Positions 19,797 to 28,949 of a stretch of 64,000 bases of DNA are shown piece after piece. The stretch's first letter is position 1. Each line of letters starts with the position of its first letter. The DNA comes from Azorinus chamasolen (taxonomy: Eukaryota > Mollusca > Bivalvia > Cardiida > Solecurtidae), in NCBI GenBank assembly GCA_963576725.1, contig OY755252.1:53438615-53502614 (forward strand). The letters are read 5' to 3'. The translations under genes and the position numbers were made by a program. The notes under the pieces are model-generated. The model was not told the DNA's origin. It made no database searches and saw nothing but the letters and a program-made list of their open reading frames with translations.

Positions 19797-19925
19797 ATCA
19801 AATTGGTCACATTCTGATGAGATACCGACTCTTATCTGGATCAAAACTGTTTGCATGTGTGATTGTAAGTTCCGTATTGGTAGCGGAAGATTTACTGGGG
19901 TGAACGAAGCAATAATTACTGACAT
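19797..19925 (+). mobile_element. TTAA-2 core
   Basis: AAATTGGTCACATTCTGATGAG, ATACCGACTCTTATCTGG, ATCAAAACTGTTTGCATG. Confidence 0.5.
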
Positions 19926-19956
19926 TTTATGTCCTGTCTATTCAGTAAGTACATAC

Positions 19957-20186
19957 TTAACTCTTTTCTCCAAAGGCTATTTTAAGACCCAACCTCTTTG
20001 GATGCATCTATCGAAAAGGAGCATTAACTTAAGGAAAGGGAAATTTTTAGAATTTTGTAATTTGAAACCATTGTGATAAATAGACCATTTGTTCCTATAA
20101 GAGCAAATGCTCTATTCATCACAACGGTTTCAACAGGTGACTTCTACAGAGGCTTAGAAAAGCGTATTTATGAAGGAATTGGTGAA
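19957..20186 (+). mobile_element. TTAA-3 MITE, near complete
   Basis: TTAACTCTTTTCTCCAAAGG, CATCTATCGAAAAGGAGC, stem 20063-20132 with apex TTCCTATAAGAGC, TATGAAGGAATTGGTGAA. The right tip has become the start of the next tandem array. Confidence 0.75.
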
Positions 20187-20345
20187 CTGAAAACAGCATT
20201 GTCGATCATTACTGGTGAACTGAAAACAGCATTGTCGATCATTGCTGGTGAACTGAAAACAGCATTGTCGATCATTGCTGGTGAACTGAAAACAGCATTG
20301 TCGATCATTGCTGGTGAACTGAAAACAGCATTGTCGATCATTGCT
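20181..20345 (+). repeat. 33-bp x 5 tandem array at a TTAA-3 tip
   Basis: GGTGAACTGAAAACAGCATT starts at 20181, 20214, 20247, 20280 and 20313. The units are nearly identical, so the array is young. The first bases GGTGAA are the mutated TTAA-3 end (GGGTTAA). Confidence 0.95.
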
Positions 20346-20389
20346 ATTGAATATTTACGCCATGTGTGAATTTAAATCATTAACCCTTT

Positions 20390-20560
20390 CCCTGACAAAT
20401 ATTGTCGTCTGAAATTTTGTCGTCCGCTACACTTTATCGTTTCTTTAATGCGCTCGCCTTTTCTATCAAAACACAGTAACAAACAGTTTGGATCTAGATG
20501 AAAAACCGAGTCACTCGGCGTCTTATCTGGATTAAAACTGTTTGCAACGGCAATAATAGA
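20390..20560 (+). mobile_element. TTAA-2 type element
   Basis: TTAACCCTTTCCCTGACAAA tip; core 20479-20547 with CCGAGTCACTCGG apex. Confidence 0.65.
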
Positions 20561-20950
20561 TGCAATATTTGCAGTGAAAACGTTAATTTGATTATTTGCA
20601 GAGTTGACAGAGCAAATTGACTTTGCATTAACTGTTCCACTGCCACGCATAGCCGTCTGCGAGCCATGTCTTCTGCTTGAAATTTTCATTTTTAATTTTC
20701 TTCCTTTTGGGTTACAAGAAAATCTCCAAAACACCAATACAGCATAAACAATTAGTGACTTGGCTTCTCGTCTGGATCCAGCCTGTCTCTATGAGTAATC
20801 GTGTATTCTTTATTGACAGTAAACGAGATAATGCAGCGCTTTTATTCTCATTTATATCGACACTGCATATAAATATTTCAAATGCCTGCTTTGTGTAGCC
20901 ATGTGCATTCATATAGCGACTGCGTGCATGAACCCATGAAACGAAAAGCG
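20561..20950. other. Mostly unrecognised
   Basis: Only CTTCTCGTCTGGATCCAGCC (20763-20782) recalls a TTAA-2 arm. Confidence 0.4.
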
Positions 20951-20953
20951 GTT

Positions 20954-21209
20954 TTTACCCTTTCCCTGTTCTATGTTTATTCCAAATTTAAATACCTACT
21001 GACTATTCATGGACAAAATAGTTACATGTTTAAACGAATTGTGGAAGATGGAACATTGTAGCCATTTTAGAAACTAAAGAAACAGATATATCAAATTCAA
21101 TAAGCAAACGTAGCAGGCCCTGATCAGACGTTTCCTCTAGGAACCTCTGTTTTGGGTCTTCTCAATTTGCAAATGCGTGAAAAGGCGTTAATATGAGGGA
21201 AAGGGTTAA
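20954..21209 (-). mobile_element. TTAA-1b MITE, complete (256 bp)
   Basis: TTTACCCTTTCCCTGTTCTA to ATATGAGGGAAAGGGTTAA; stem 21103-21170. Internal blocks GTGGAAGATGGAACATTGTA and GCCATTTTAGAAACTAAAG. This is the best full-length copy of the 1b form. Confidence 0.85.
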
Positions 21210-21221
21210 ACTCCCATCTAG

Positions 21222-21555
21222 CAAATCAAGACCTGACTCGCATTTGCAAACAACTTGACTCCAAACTGGACGCTGTGTAACTCGGCGTCTCATCAGGATC
21301 CAAACTGTTTGACACGCAGTCAATAGTTTCTGGACGGCTAGATCAAATGAAGAGTAGGCAATGAACTGCACGCAGTCAACAGTTTCTGGACTGCTAGATC
21401 AAATGAAGAGTAGGCAATGAACTGCACCAGACTGTTTGGCACGCAGTCAACAGTTTCTGGACGGCTAGATCAAATGAAGAGTAGGCAATGAACTGCACCA
21501 GATAAGAAATTTAAGCAAACAATGTAGTTTTGTTCACAGCAGGATAAGAGTTAAA
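21222..21555 (-). mobile_element. TTAA-2 MITE with internal triplication
   Basis: GACCTGACTCGCATTTGCAA, core 21244-21313, then CACGCAGTCAA at 21313, 21370 and 21440, each followed by GTTTCTGGACGGCTAGATC. Right tip CAGCAGGATAAGAGTTAA. Confidence 0.75.
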
Positions 21556-21842
21556 ACAAAAGTCAAGTAGAAAAGTTTGAAATGACACATGAAAATGCAA
21601 AGCAACACGAGAAGCACCAATGAAATGCGAGCTCACACTCACACACACGGTCTTCATAGAACCGTACATTTGTCTGTGCCATATTAGTAGTGCCGTAAAA
21701 ACAAACCCCAGCCTAACTCGTCGAGAACTATCGACAATATGTGACGTCACCCCTGATTGCATACTTTAGAAGGCATTACTGAAATGCTTACGGTAGTCCT
21801 TGCACTCCACATGCATAAACGTACGTACTCTGATACTAAAGC

Positions 21843-21908
21843 CGTTCTTTCTCCAACAAACCCTATGTTGTGACATTTCTTTAGAATCGTCTCTCGGAGA
21901 CATCGGGT
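21843..21908. mobile_element. IR-5 fragment
   Basis: TTCTCCAACAAACCCTATG, TTGTGACATTTCTTTAGAATC, GTCTCTCGGAGAC: first arm and apex only. Confidence 0.6.
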
Positions 21909-21984
21909 TACATGTAGAAGATGATATAGTAAGGAACTAGACACTGGTTCGAGTTCAATTTAACTTTGCCTGACAACTTGGGTG

Positions 21985-22560
21985 GTGCATGTGGGCCATA
22001 CTGCAATAAGAAGTCTAATGACAGGGGACTCAAAATCTTTGAGTTCGTCACCTACAACGATTTGGTACTGACCAAATACCCTGGCACCACACAAGCCATC
22101 AAGAACATGGACCTGGCATAGTGCAGACGGTCAGCATCACAACACGATTGACTACATACTGGCCCAAACCGCTTCCGATCTGGCGTTAACATCGCAAGAG
22201 CAAGAAGCTTCAACGGAGTTGACATAGGGGGCGACTACAACTTGTTGATGATGACATTCGAACTGCGCATAAAACACTAAGAAATCACCAGGATCAAGTA
22301 AATATGGAAAAGCTCAGAGACCCCATGATATTGCAAACATTTCAAGCAGACATAGGTGGGAAATTGACTATTCTTGACCATTCTCTGACCATTTTTAGTG
22401 CTGAAGAGATTGACATCGACACGTTTTTAACTGCATTCAACAATAGAATGGCTGATACTGCCAGCAAGATTCGTGGTAAAAGGCGACATACCAAGTAGCC
22501 TGGGTCACATCGCCTAAAGGACCTGACGAACAAGCGATTTGACACAGACTATACCTGCCA
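21985..22560 (+). pseudogene. LINE (non-LTR retrotransposon) endonuclease relic
   Basis: Read across frameshifts this encodes the C-terminal part of an APE-type endonuclease and the linker after it: GLKIFEFVTYNDLVLT, then WHSADGQHHNTIDYILAQ, then RFRSGVNIARARSF, GGDYNLLMMTF, then EKLRDPMILQTFQADIGGK and TAFNNRMADTASKI. The usual GSDHxL motif reads GGDYNLL, so the histidine is lost. Frameshifts fall near 22085, 22170 and 22290, with stops between. No reverse transcriptase domain follows. The sequence recalls RTE-like LINEs of invertebrates, but the clade is uncertain. A dead 5'-and-3'-truncated copy. Confidence 0.75.
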
Positions 22561-22612
22561 TACATGACGCATGTGGGTATTTGTCAAAAGTAGTGGTAAA
22601 GTATTAAGTTCC

Positions 22613-22650
22613 AGACAGACAGACAGACAGACCGACTGACCGACATATAC
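22613..22650. repeat. (GACA)n/(GACC) short microsatellite
   Basis: GACAGACAGACAGACAGACC followed by GACTGACCGAC, downstream of the LINE relic. Confidence 0.85.
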
Positions 22651-23036
22651 ACAGTATGCTCCAAGATAAAAAAATATTGGGCATATACCAATTCAACAAG
22701 TCACAACGTACACAGGTGAGCATTGCTTAGTATAAGACTGTTCCATTTTTGCGGAGACCTTTTCATCAAAATCGTTAGAAATATAAATAATTACAATCTG
22801 CAAATATGTGTAATTATATTCCATTTTTCGAACGCACAGTTTATTCATTTTCTTTGCAAAACACATTGCTTTGTGTTCTAACGAAAGAAAACGTTACTCG
22901 TCAGATGGTCTGGATTCCAGAACTGCTTCAAACCTTAAAATTTAAGAGCTTCCAGTGGCGACACAAGGTGAAAGTGCTCTCGCAAATGTCTACTGTCAGT
23001 CATAATTATGGGCTTATCTTAACTTGTTAGGGTTAC
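22651..23036. other. No recognisable feature
   Basis: GTTACTCGTCAGATGGTCTG (22894-22913) faintly recalls a TTAA-2 arm. Nothing else. Confidence 0.4.
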
Positions 23037-23285
23037 TTAACCCTTTCCTACACACAAACGTGTTTTCACGCATTTGCAAACAGAGTAGACCCAGACCAGA
23101 CGATTCCTATAGGAGCCGTCTGATCTGGGTTTGCTCTGTTTGCTTTTGACATGATATATATCTGATTCTACAGTTTTTGCAAGAGCAAACATTTCCAATG
23201 AAAATTGAACATTATAAAACTTCAGCTAATGAATATTCATGATATCATAATTTCTAACAGGAATACTGTACAGGAAAAGGGTTAA
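23037..23285 (+). mobile_element. TTAA-1 MITE, complete (reference copy, 249 bp)
   Basis: TTAACCCTTTCCTACACA to CAGGAAAAGGGTTAA. The 68-bp stem 23076-23143 runs GCAAACAGAGTAGACCCAGA to TCTGCTCTGTTTGC-like, with apex TTCCTATAGGAGCC. The right half has TCTGATTCTACAG, AACATTATAAAACTTCAGC and GAATATTCATGATATCAT. No ORF. CCC ends flanked by TTAA are what piggyBac-type transposases use; mobilisation by one is an inference. Confidence 0.85.
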
Positions 23286-23345
23286 ACGGATTTTCTAGGA
23301 AGCTATCAATATGTGTCGCATAATTTCATTCTCCGCTGGAATCGG

Positions 23346-23540
23346 CCACCCTTTGCTTGCTGAAAAAACTATTATCAGAGCAAACTCTGATATGTTGTAA
23401 GTTTTACTTAAATCCGATTCGTCCAATCGTTCGAGAAAACAACTAAATGAAACCTAGTGTCAAACAGCACTCGGCGTCTCATCAGGGTCCAAGCTATTTG
23501 CAAATGCCAGTCCGGTAATACATGGCGGGATAATAGTAAA
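23346..23540 (+). mobile_element. TTAA-2 MITE with first arm deleted
   Basis: GCTGAAAAAACTATTATC, CCGATTCGTCCAATCGTTCG, GTGTCAAACAGCACTCGGCG, CCAAGCTATTTGCAAATGCC, GGCGGGATAATAG. Confidence 0.65.
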
Positions 23541-23653
23541 TTAGGGAAGTAAACGACCCGTGCAATAACGTATATAGATACAGTGAACACTCGTTATAAC
23601 GACATTCGATATCACAGAATATTTATTTTACTGAGACGGGTTTTAGAAACGTA

Positions 23654-24010
23654 TACAGTAAAAGCCCCTCTAAACTGAAATTGTAGGTAAAGAAGAATTT
23701 TAGATCTTCTTAGTCAGATGACTGCTTCATGCAGGGTGACAGTCATGTAGGGTGACAGTCATACAGGGTGGCAGTATGCAGGGTGACAGTCATGCAGGGT
23801 GATAGTCATACAGGGTGACAGTCATGCAGGTCATACAGGGTGACAGTCATGCAGGGTGACAGTCATGCAGGGTGACAGTCATGCCAGTCATGCAGGGTGA
23901 CAGTCATGCAGGGTGACAGTCATGCAGAACGCCTGCATTCAGCTTTCACCTGTCTTACAGACCGGTGGCCATGCTCATTTGAACGTCCAGTTTAGAGGGA
24001 TGTTACAATA
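23654..24010. mobile_element. TA-1 MITE carrying a 15-bp array
   Basis: TACAGTAAAAGCCCCTCTAA left end; CCTGCATTCAGCTTTCACC and CCAGTTTAGAGGGATGTTA right side. The whole stem interior is replaced by the tandem array. Confidence 0.7.
23731..23935. repeat. 15-bp array grown from a TA-1 stem
   Basis: About 13 units of CATGCAGGGTGACAGT. The unit is the TA-1 stem segment (ATGCAGGGTGAAAGTCATGC in intact copies such as 54020). Some units are shortened (CATGCAGGTCATACAGG). Confidence 0.9.
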
Positions 24011-24119
24011 TAACTTAATGTTCATCACACTTGAACTTTTCAGGACACCGGCACTTGCTGTGGGAATGAACGTGGTCCATGTAACGAGAGTTGACTGTAT
24101 TTAGACTGACAATAGTTTG

Positions 24120-24212
24120 TTTATGTCCTACTCCTATAGGATCCGTCTGATCATTGTCTACTCGGCGTTTCATCTGGATCCAAGCTGTTTGCCTATGCGA
24201 GTCAGGTCGCAC
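24120..24212. mobile_element. Chimeric stem: TTAA-1 arm joined to TTAA-2 arm
   Basis: CCTACTCCTATAGGATCCGT, TGATCATTGTCTACTC is TTAA-1. It continues as GGCGTTTCATCTGGATCC and AAGCTGTTTGCC, TTAA-2, with tip GCGAGTCAGGTCGC. Confidence 0.65.
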
Positions 24213-24307
24213 TTAGTATGATGAATGTTAACATAGTTTTAACTACAATGTATATGTGTTTATTTGAATGACATTTTCTATATTCTGACGTTCTGTTGTT
24301 TCATATC

Positions 24308-24385
24308 TTACACGCCCCTTGCTCCATAAATACGCTTCTGTACGCCTTTGGAAACATATTAGACCCATATCAGATCAGGTTAGCT
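24308..24385 (+). mobile_element. TTAA-1 left end
   Basis: ACGCCCCTTGCTCCATAAAT, CTGTACGCCTTTGGAAACAT, TAGACCCATATCAGATCAGG, cut off by the next array. Confidence 0.55.
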
Positions 24386-24389
24386 CAAA

Positions 24390-24675
24390 TTAGAATCTAG
24401 TGCAATTGGCTCAAGCAAGTGTTTGAATCAAGCAAGCGTTTGATTCTAGCAAGTGTTTAAATCTAGCAAGTGTTTAAATCTAGCAAGTGGTTTGATTCTA
24501 GCAAGTGTTTGATTCTAGCAAGTGTTTGTAGCAAGTGTTTGAATCCAGCAAGTGTTTAAATCTAGCAAGTGTTTAAATCTAGCAAGTGTTTGAATCTAGC
24601 AAGTGTTTGAATATGGCAAGTGTTTAAATCTAGCAAGTGTTTAAATCTCGCAAGTGTTTGATTCTAGCAAGTGTT
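24390..24675. repeat. 17-bp array abutting TTAA-2
   Basis: About 17 units of TCTAGCAAGTGTTTGAA (some shortened). The last unit runs into GAGAAACTATTGACCG, and AAGC(T/G)TTTGAGAAACTATTG is internal sequence of normal TTAA-2. The unit therefore appears to be copied from TTAA-2. Confidence 0.9.
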
Positions 24676-24807
24676 TGAGAAACTATTGACCGAATGTCAA
24701 ACATTTGTTATCCTAATTAGACGCCGAGTTACTCGGCATCTTCTCTGGTACCGATACATTTGCAAAGGGAAAATGAAGTCGCGTATAGGGCGATACGGGG
24801 GTTAAAA
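24676..24807 (+). mobile_element. TTAA-2 MITE, left part replaced by array
   Basis: GAGAAACTATTGACCGAATG, apex GACGCCGAGTTACTCGGCATC, ATTTGCAAAGGG, GATACGGGGGTTAA. Confidence 0.7.
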
Positions 24808-24980
24808 CAATATGGAAAACGTCCTCAGACAACTCACTAAAATTTCAAACTGAAATAAGAACAATATAATTCCGATTGAATTGTCTCTTTATTCACAAAA
24901 TATTGGCATTTATATTCTGACGGTACTCTCCCAATTCTCGTAGGATAAGTTATTACATTTGGGATTTCATCGGCTTTCTC

Positions 24981-25183
24981 TTAACCCTTTATCTGGTGGA
25001 CATTGGTGTAAGACGCGAGGACACCATGGATATGTATTAGATCATACTTTGCAATGATTTATAAACATTGGACATTTTGGCAATGGCAGAGGCTGTACAA
25101 TCATATATATATAGAAAATGTCTGGTCTGGATCTGCTCTGTTTGCAATGCCTTAGAATGCGTGTTTATCATGTAAAGAGTTAA
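24981..25183 (-). mobile_element. TTAA-1 MITE with internal deletion (203 bp)
   Basis: TTAACCCTTTATCTGG to ATGTAAAGAGTTAA. One stem arm remains (TCTGGATCTGCTCTGTTTGC, 25123-25142). Confidence 0.7.
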
Positions 25184-25244
25184 TATACTCTTCTGTGTGG
25201 AATGACAATACCATACTATTCGCGAGTCATGTGAATTGCTCTTC

Positions 25245-25383
25245 ACCCTAATCCTATCAAGCGCAACACAACTAGCATTTCCCAGATAAGACGCCGAGTC
25301 ACTTGGAGTCCAAACAGGAACTAAATTGTTGGACACTCGGTCAATAGTTTCGCACACGCTTGGACGAATTGGAAGCAATTAAC
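25245..25383 (-). mobile_element. TTAA-2 MITE
   Basis: CCAGATAAGACGCCGAGTCA apex side, GTTGGACACTCGGTCAATAG, CTTGGACGAATTGGAAGC, then TTAA at 25380. Confidence 0.6.
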
Positions 25384-25469
25384 CCTTATAAAAGATTAAA
25401 AGTGATTGAGCAGGTATTTGCTTCCGTAGGATCAGAATTAGTAGTAAGAATATTAATGTACATGGGTCA

Positions 25470-25716
25470 TTAAATCCTGTCCTCATATAAACGTTTTGAC
25501 GCCTTTGCAAACAGAGTAGACCCAGATCAGAAGGCTCCTTTGGGAGCCTCCTGATCAGGATCTGCTCTGTTTGCTTATGACATGCCATATATCTGATTCT
25601 ACAGCTTTTGTCAAGGCAAGAAATTGCCTTTTAAAGTTTACATTATAAAAAATCAGCTATTAAATATTCATGACGTCATTATTTCTTACCTGACTGTTAA
25701 ACAGGTAGTGGGTTAA
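25470..25716 (+). mobile_element. TTAA-1 MITE, complete (247 bp)
   Basis: TTAAATCCTGTCCTCATA to GGTAGTGGGTTAA; stem 25507-25574 with apex GGCTCCTTTGGGAGCC. Intact TGACGTCA at 25671-25678. Its closing TTAA is the opening TTAA of the next array. Confidence 0.85.
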
Positions 25717-25922
25717 CCCTTTCCCTGTTCTATGTTTATTTGTTAACCCTTTCCCTGTTCTATGTTTATTTGTTAACCCTTTCCCTGTTCTATGTTTATT
25801 TGTTAACCCTTTCCCTGTTCTATGTTTATTTGTTAACCCTTTCCCTGTTCTATGTTTATTTGTTAACCCTTTCCCTGTTCTATGTTTATTTGTTAACCCT
25901 TTCCCTGTTCTATGTTTATTTC
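25713..25922. repeat. 30-bp x 7 array of a transposon terminus
   Basis: TTAACCCTTTCCCTGTTCTA plus TGTTTATTTG at 25713, 25743, 25773, 25803, 25833, 25863 and 25893, essentially identical. Each unit begins with TTAA plus the terminal repeat of TTAA-1b. Confidence 0.97.
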
Positions 25923-26130
25923 AACTTTCAACTCCTACTGAATAGCTACGGACAAACTAGTTATAATGAAATATGGAAGGTGAAACAGTGTAGCCATTTT
26001 AGAAAGTTAAAAAACAGAACTATCAAATTTAAATAACAAACAGAGCATAGCTTGATCAGGCGACTCCTATTAGAACCGTCTGATCTGGATCTTCTCCGTT
26101 TGCAAAAGCATGTAAAGGTGTTTATATGAA
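25713..26130 (-). mobile_element. TTAA-1b MITE with amplified terminus
   Basis: Seven copies of the 30-bp end precede the body (CTACTGAATAGCTACGGAC, AATATGGAAGGTGAAACAG, GTAGCCATTTTAGAAAG), with stem 26036-26103. The far end is cut at GTGTTTATATGAAGG, where a TA-1 stem begins. Confidence 0.8.
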
Positions 26131-26132
26131 GG

Positions 26133-26231
26133 AGCTTTCTGCATTAATTTCACCCAGCATTAAGCAGTCACCTGCCTAAAAGTATCTAAACTATTATCTA
26201 CTATAATTTCGGTGTAGAGAGGGTTTTGTAT
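26133..26231. mobile_element. TA-1 right half
   Basis: AGGAGCTTTCTGCATTAATT, CAGCATTAAGCAGTCACCTG, CCTAAAAGTATCTAAAC, GTAGAGAGGGTTTTGTATA. The left half is absent, replaced by TTAA-1b. Confidence 0.65.
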
Positions 26232-26249
26232 ACAGTTGATCCACAACAT

Positions 26250-26488
26250 GCAAACAAAAACTTTAGATTCATACGAGTATGTGTATTGCCGATGAATGAG
26301 CGAATATGTGATTGCCGTTGCAAACACACTGGATGCATACGAGACGCCGAGTAACTCGGCATATTATTAGAATCCAAACTGTTTGACACGCCACTTATGT
26401 TTAAGAGAAACAATTGAAGGAGATTTCACTCTCAAACTGAAAGAAGACGACATTCTTTGCAGATGAAAGTTATTTTGCGTTGAAAGAC
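26250..26488 (+). mobile_element. TTAA-2b MITE
   Basis: CGAATATGTGATTGCCGTTG, stem 26319-26386 with apex GCCGAGTAACTCGGC, AACAATTGAAGG, TTTGCAGATGAAAGTTATTT. Final TTAA decayed. Confidence 0.65.
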
Positions 26489-26677
26489 AGAATGGTAATT
26501 TAAACATTTCAGTGTGCGTCGTAGATTCACGTTTACATGCCATCCTGTGTATTCAGCTTTTCTTGTTATTATTTATTTTCAGCATTACGCATCTAAATGC
26601 AACATTGTTCCTACATTACCATATTTTGACGTTACATGCCGTTTTATTTATTGTTTGTAGATACAAAACTAAAACAT

Positions 26678-26985
26678 ACACTTGAACTTCAATGTCTTGA
26701 TCTTCAAGGGACCATACAAATTATTTCGAAATAACAGAAGTTCGAATCGTCCGATTTCTAATAAAGTTCATAAGTTTGCATTTAGTTCACAGCTCAAAGT
26801 AAATGATGAAAACTCCTAAAGTGTTTTCGGCATTACTATGGACCTGTATTAAGTTTTAACATGTGTTCTATATGTACATAGTGATACATTTTAAAATAAT
26901 TCTGTATCGTAAGTTTTAGAAGGACCGAATTTTTACTTCGAGTTTTCCCGAAGTTCCGAGTTCGAGATATCGAAGTTCAAATGTA
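26678..26985. mobile_element. TA-2 MITE (about 308 bp)
   Basis: TACACTTGAACTTCAATGTC and GAGATATCGAAGTTCAAATGTA are inverted ends. Subterminal GGACCATACAAATTATTTCG and CGAATTTTTACTTCGAG. Inside is a TA-1-like remnant (AAACTCCTAAAGTG, GGACCTGTATTAAG). The ends resemble pogo/Tigger TIRs. Confidence 0.65.
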
Positions 26986-27033
26986 CAGCTTTCATACAAT
27001 TGCCATACGTCATACGTTTGTATAACGTGGTCC

Positions 27034-27300
27034 CTTAACCCATTAGTGCCCAGTGCCCCTTAAAAGGGGCACAGGCAAACTGTGTGACAAACATTAGGGG
27101 GTTCCTGAAGGAGACCTCTGATCAGGATCTGCACTATTTTCTGAACCCAACAATGCCAATGGCTTATTCCAGCATATATTGTTTGCTGTGCCTCCTCCTC
27201 CTCCCCCTCCCCCCCTGCACACGAAGACTGGATGGATTCCAAAGTAAAATCTGGATGAGTCTACCTTAAATAATAGGGGAATAACTGGGTCAAAACGTTA
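27034..27300 (+). mobile_element. TTAA element, TTAA-4/5-like, divergent
   Basis: TTAACCCATTAGTGCCCAG, a small hairpin TGCCCCTTAAAAGGGGCA, and a stem arm CTGATCAGGATCTGCACTAT. A CCTCCTCCTCCTCCCCCTC tract sits at 27190-27208. The right end is not defined. Confidence 0.4.
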
Positions 27301-27317
27301 TCTTATAGAGACGCATT

Positions 27318-27563
27318 TTAACCCTTTCACCGCCGATGTCGCATAAATGCACAACGACAAATAGTGCAGTCCCAGATCAGACGCCGCCTTTTCAAGGCGG
27401 CGTCTGATCAGGGACTTCACTATTTGTCTCAAGCTCTATTTCTATATATGTGCTTTATTCTTTTGAAGTTTGCATTTATTTATCTTAGTACCTTATTTTA
27501 CCAAATGATTTAACAAAATTGGATTGCAGACGACAATTAGGAATTTGGCGCCGAAAGGGTTAA
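27318..27563 (+). mobile_element. TTAA-4 MITE, complete (246 bp)
   Basis: TTAACCCTTTCACCGCCGAT to GCGCCGAAAGGGTTAA. The 73-bp stem 27356-27428 (GACAAATAGTGCAGTCCCAG to TTCACTATTTGTC) has apex GCCGCCTTTTCAAGGCGGC. A second copy lies at 45201-45436. Confidence 0.85.
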
Positions 27564-27758
27564 CACATATGCAAACAGAGTTGATTTAGATCAAACATCT
27601 CTAGTAGGAGCCGTCCAATCAGAGCTGCTCTCTTTGCTTATGGAATAAAATACATCTGATTCTAAAGTTCTGTCATAACAAAAGGCGTTATTATTTACAT
27701 GCCATTATAAAAAGCATCTTATTCATATTCACGTTATCACTATTCACAGCGGGGTTAA
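27560..27758 (+). mobile_element. TTAA-1 MITE sharing a TTAA with TTAA-4
   Basis: TTAACACATATGCAAACAGA: most of the left tip is deleted. Stem 27571-27638, right half to CGGGGTTAA. Confidence 0.65.
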
Positions 27759-27764
27759 TGTCTT

Positions 27765-28085
27765 AAAATGATTACTAATGGTAGTTTGTAAATATATTTC
27801 TTTTCATAGGCTTGTCGTTTTTTAATTCATTTTAGAGTCTGAATCTGAGGTTGTGTGACCTATATTTATTTCTATAACTTCACGCTCTGCATGGGCCTTG
27901 AGGGTACATTTTGTTCTAACTAGAATGGAATAAAAGGAGATTACACAATTTTCTCTCATGAATAATACATGGTGTATTTTGCATTGTGATATTTATCACA
28001 AATTATTCTTTCGCTGTCATTTGTTTAAAATATTTAGTTTGGTGATTTTTCTTGCTCTTTGATTACAAAAAGGCAAAACCCCAAC
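27765..28085. other. No recognisable feature
   Basis: AT-rich, no family match. Confidence 0.45.
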
Positions 28086-28089
28086 CCCA

Positions 28090-28206
28090 AACCACATTAA
28101 CCAGTTTGAATCCTGATCAGATCATGAATTACTCGGTGTCTCGGTGGATCCAAACTGTTTGCAAAATTGGCCACAGTTTCTCATTTAACAGCGAAACAGT
28201 TAATGG
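28090..28206 (+). mobile_element. TTAA-2b MITE, short
   Basis: Core CCAGTTTGAATCCTGATCAG to GTGGATCCAAACTGTTTGC; tip ACAGCGAAACAGTTAA. A GGTTGTTCAG/GGCTGTTCAG 28-bp duplication follows to 28258. Confidence 0.6.
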
Positions 28207-28367
28207 TTGTTCAGTTCAATGGCTACGTTAATGGCTGTTCAGCTCAAAGGCTGCGCCACTATGTACTGTATAATAAAGATTATATCCGTGTGTATATATA
28301 CTATACATTTCTGCTGAAATTAGCGTAATTCTGTACAGGAGTATATGTATGTTTTAAAAGTGGTCTA

Positions 28368-28562
28368 GATAAGATGCGTAAAATTAAACGGTTTCAAGAA
28401 TAACTCCTTTATTTCTCCACCGAACCCTATACTGTGACCAGAACAGAACAGAACAGATATATTCTCTTCGAGACGATTCTAAAGAGTGGTCAGAGTAAAG
28501 GGTTTGGTGGAGAAATGACAATGCTAGTACTTGGGTACGCACCGTTATCTACAGCTCTGTAA
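28368..28562. mobile_element. IR-5 MITE, complete
   Basis: AGATAAGATGCGTAAAATTA to GTACGCACCGTTATCTAC. Arms CTCCACCGAACCCTATACTG / GGTTTGGTGGAG; apex TCTCTTCGAGACG. AACAG repeated near 28440. Confidence 0.8.
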
Positions 28563-28945
28563 ATCAATGGTCTGTGTTAGCACACTATCCTAGTTAAACC
28601 AAGTATCTCGGGCAGATAAACTTACGTAAACAATCCAGACCCGGGTCAAACGGCTCAAAATGGATTAGTTGCTACTGTATCAGTCTTATCTAAAATTATA
28701 AGAATGATACCTAATTAAATTAGTTAGCTTTACACACCCATGGAGAGGAAACATTTGGTGTTTGAATATTTAGGTAAATATGACAGACAATGCCCAGACA
28801 CCCTTCACTATAGTCTAGTATGCTTTTACAACATAACATAATCAGTGGTCATCTAGTACTCTAGTATATACTATATAACATAGTGAATGCATTGTCTTTA
28901 TAACTCACTGATTTCTTATTGGCCAGTTATTAAACCTATATATTA
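28563..28945. other. No recognisable feature
   Basis: CAGACCCGGGTCAAACGGCT at 28636 may be a lone TTAA-1 arm. Confidence 0.4.
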
Positions 28946-28949
28946 CTCA

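Larger units (their letters stand above)
23579..24099. mobile_element. TA-3 element (outer) enclosing TA-1
   Basis: Left end TACAGTGAACACTCGTTATA and right end TAACGAGAGTTGACTGTA are inverted copies. The left 75 bp plus its junction with TA-1 recur at 43708-43784. Confidence 0.6.

Noticed and set aside
23731..24675. CRISPR-like arrays of short repeats
   Set aside because: Repeats are contiguous with no unique spacers and lie inside animal MITEs; the same holds for all other arrays in the window.
25740..26036. Open frame with LTLSLFYVY repeats
   Set aside because: It is the 30-bp transposon-terminus array read in one frame (30 is divisible by 3).
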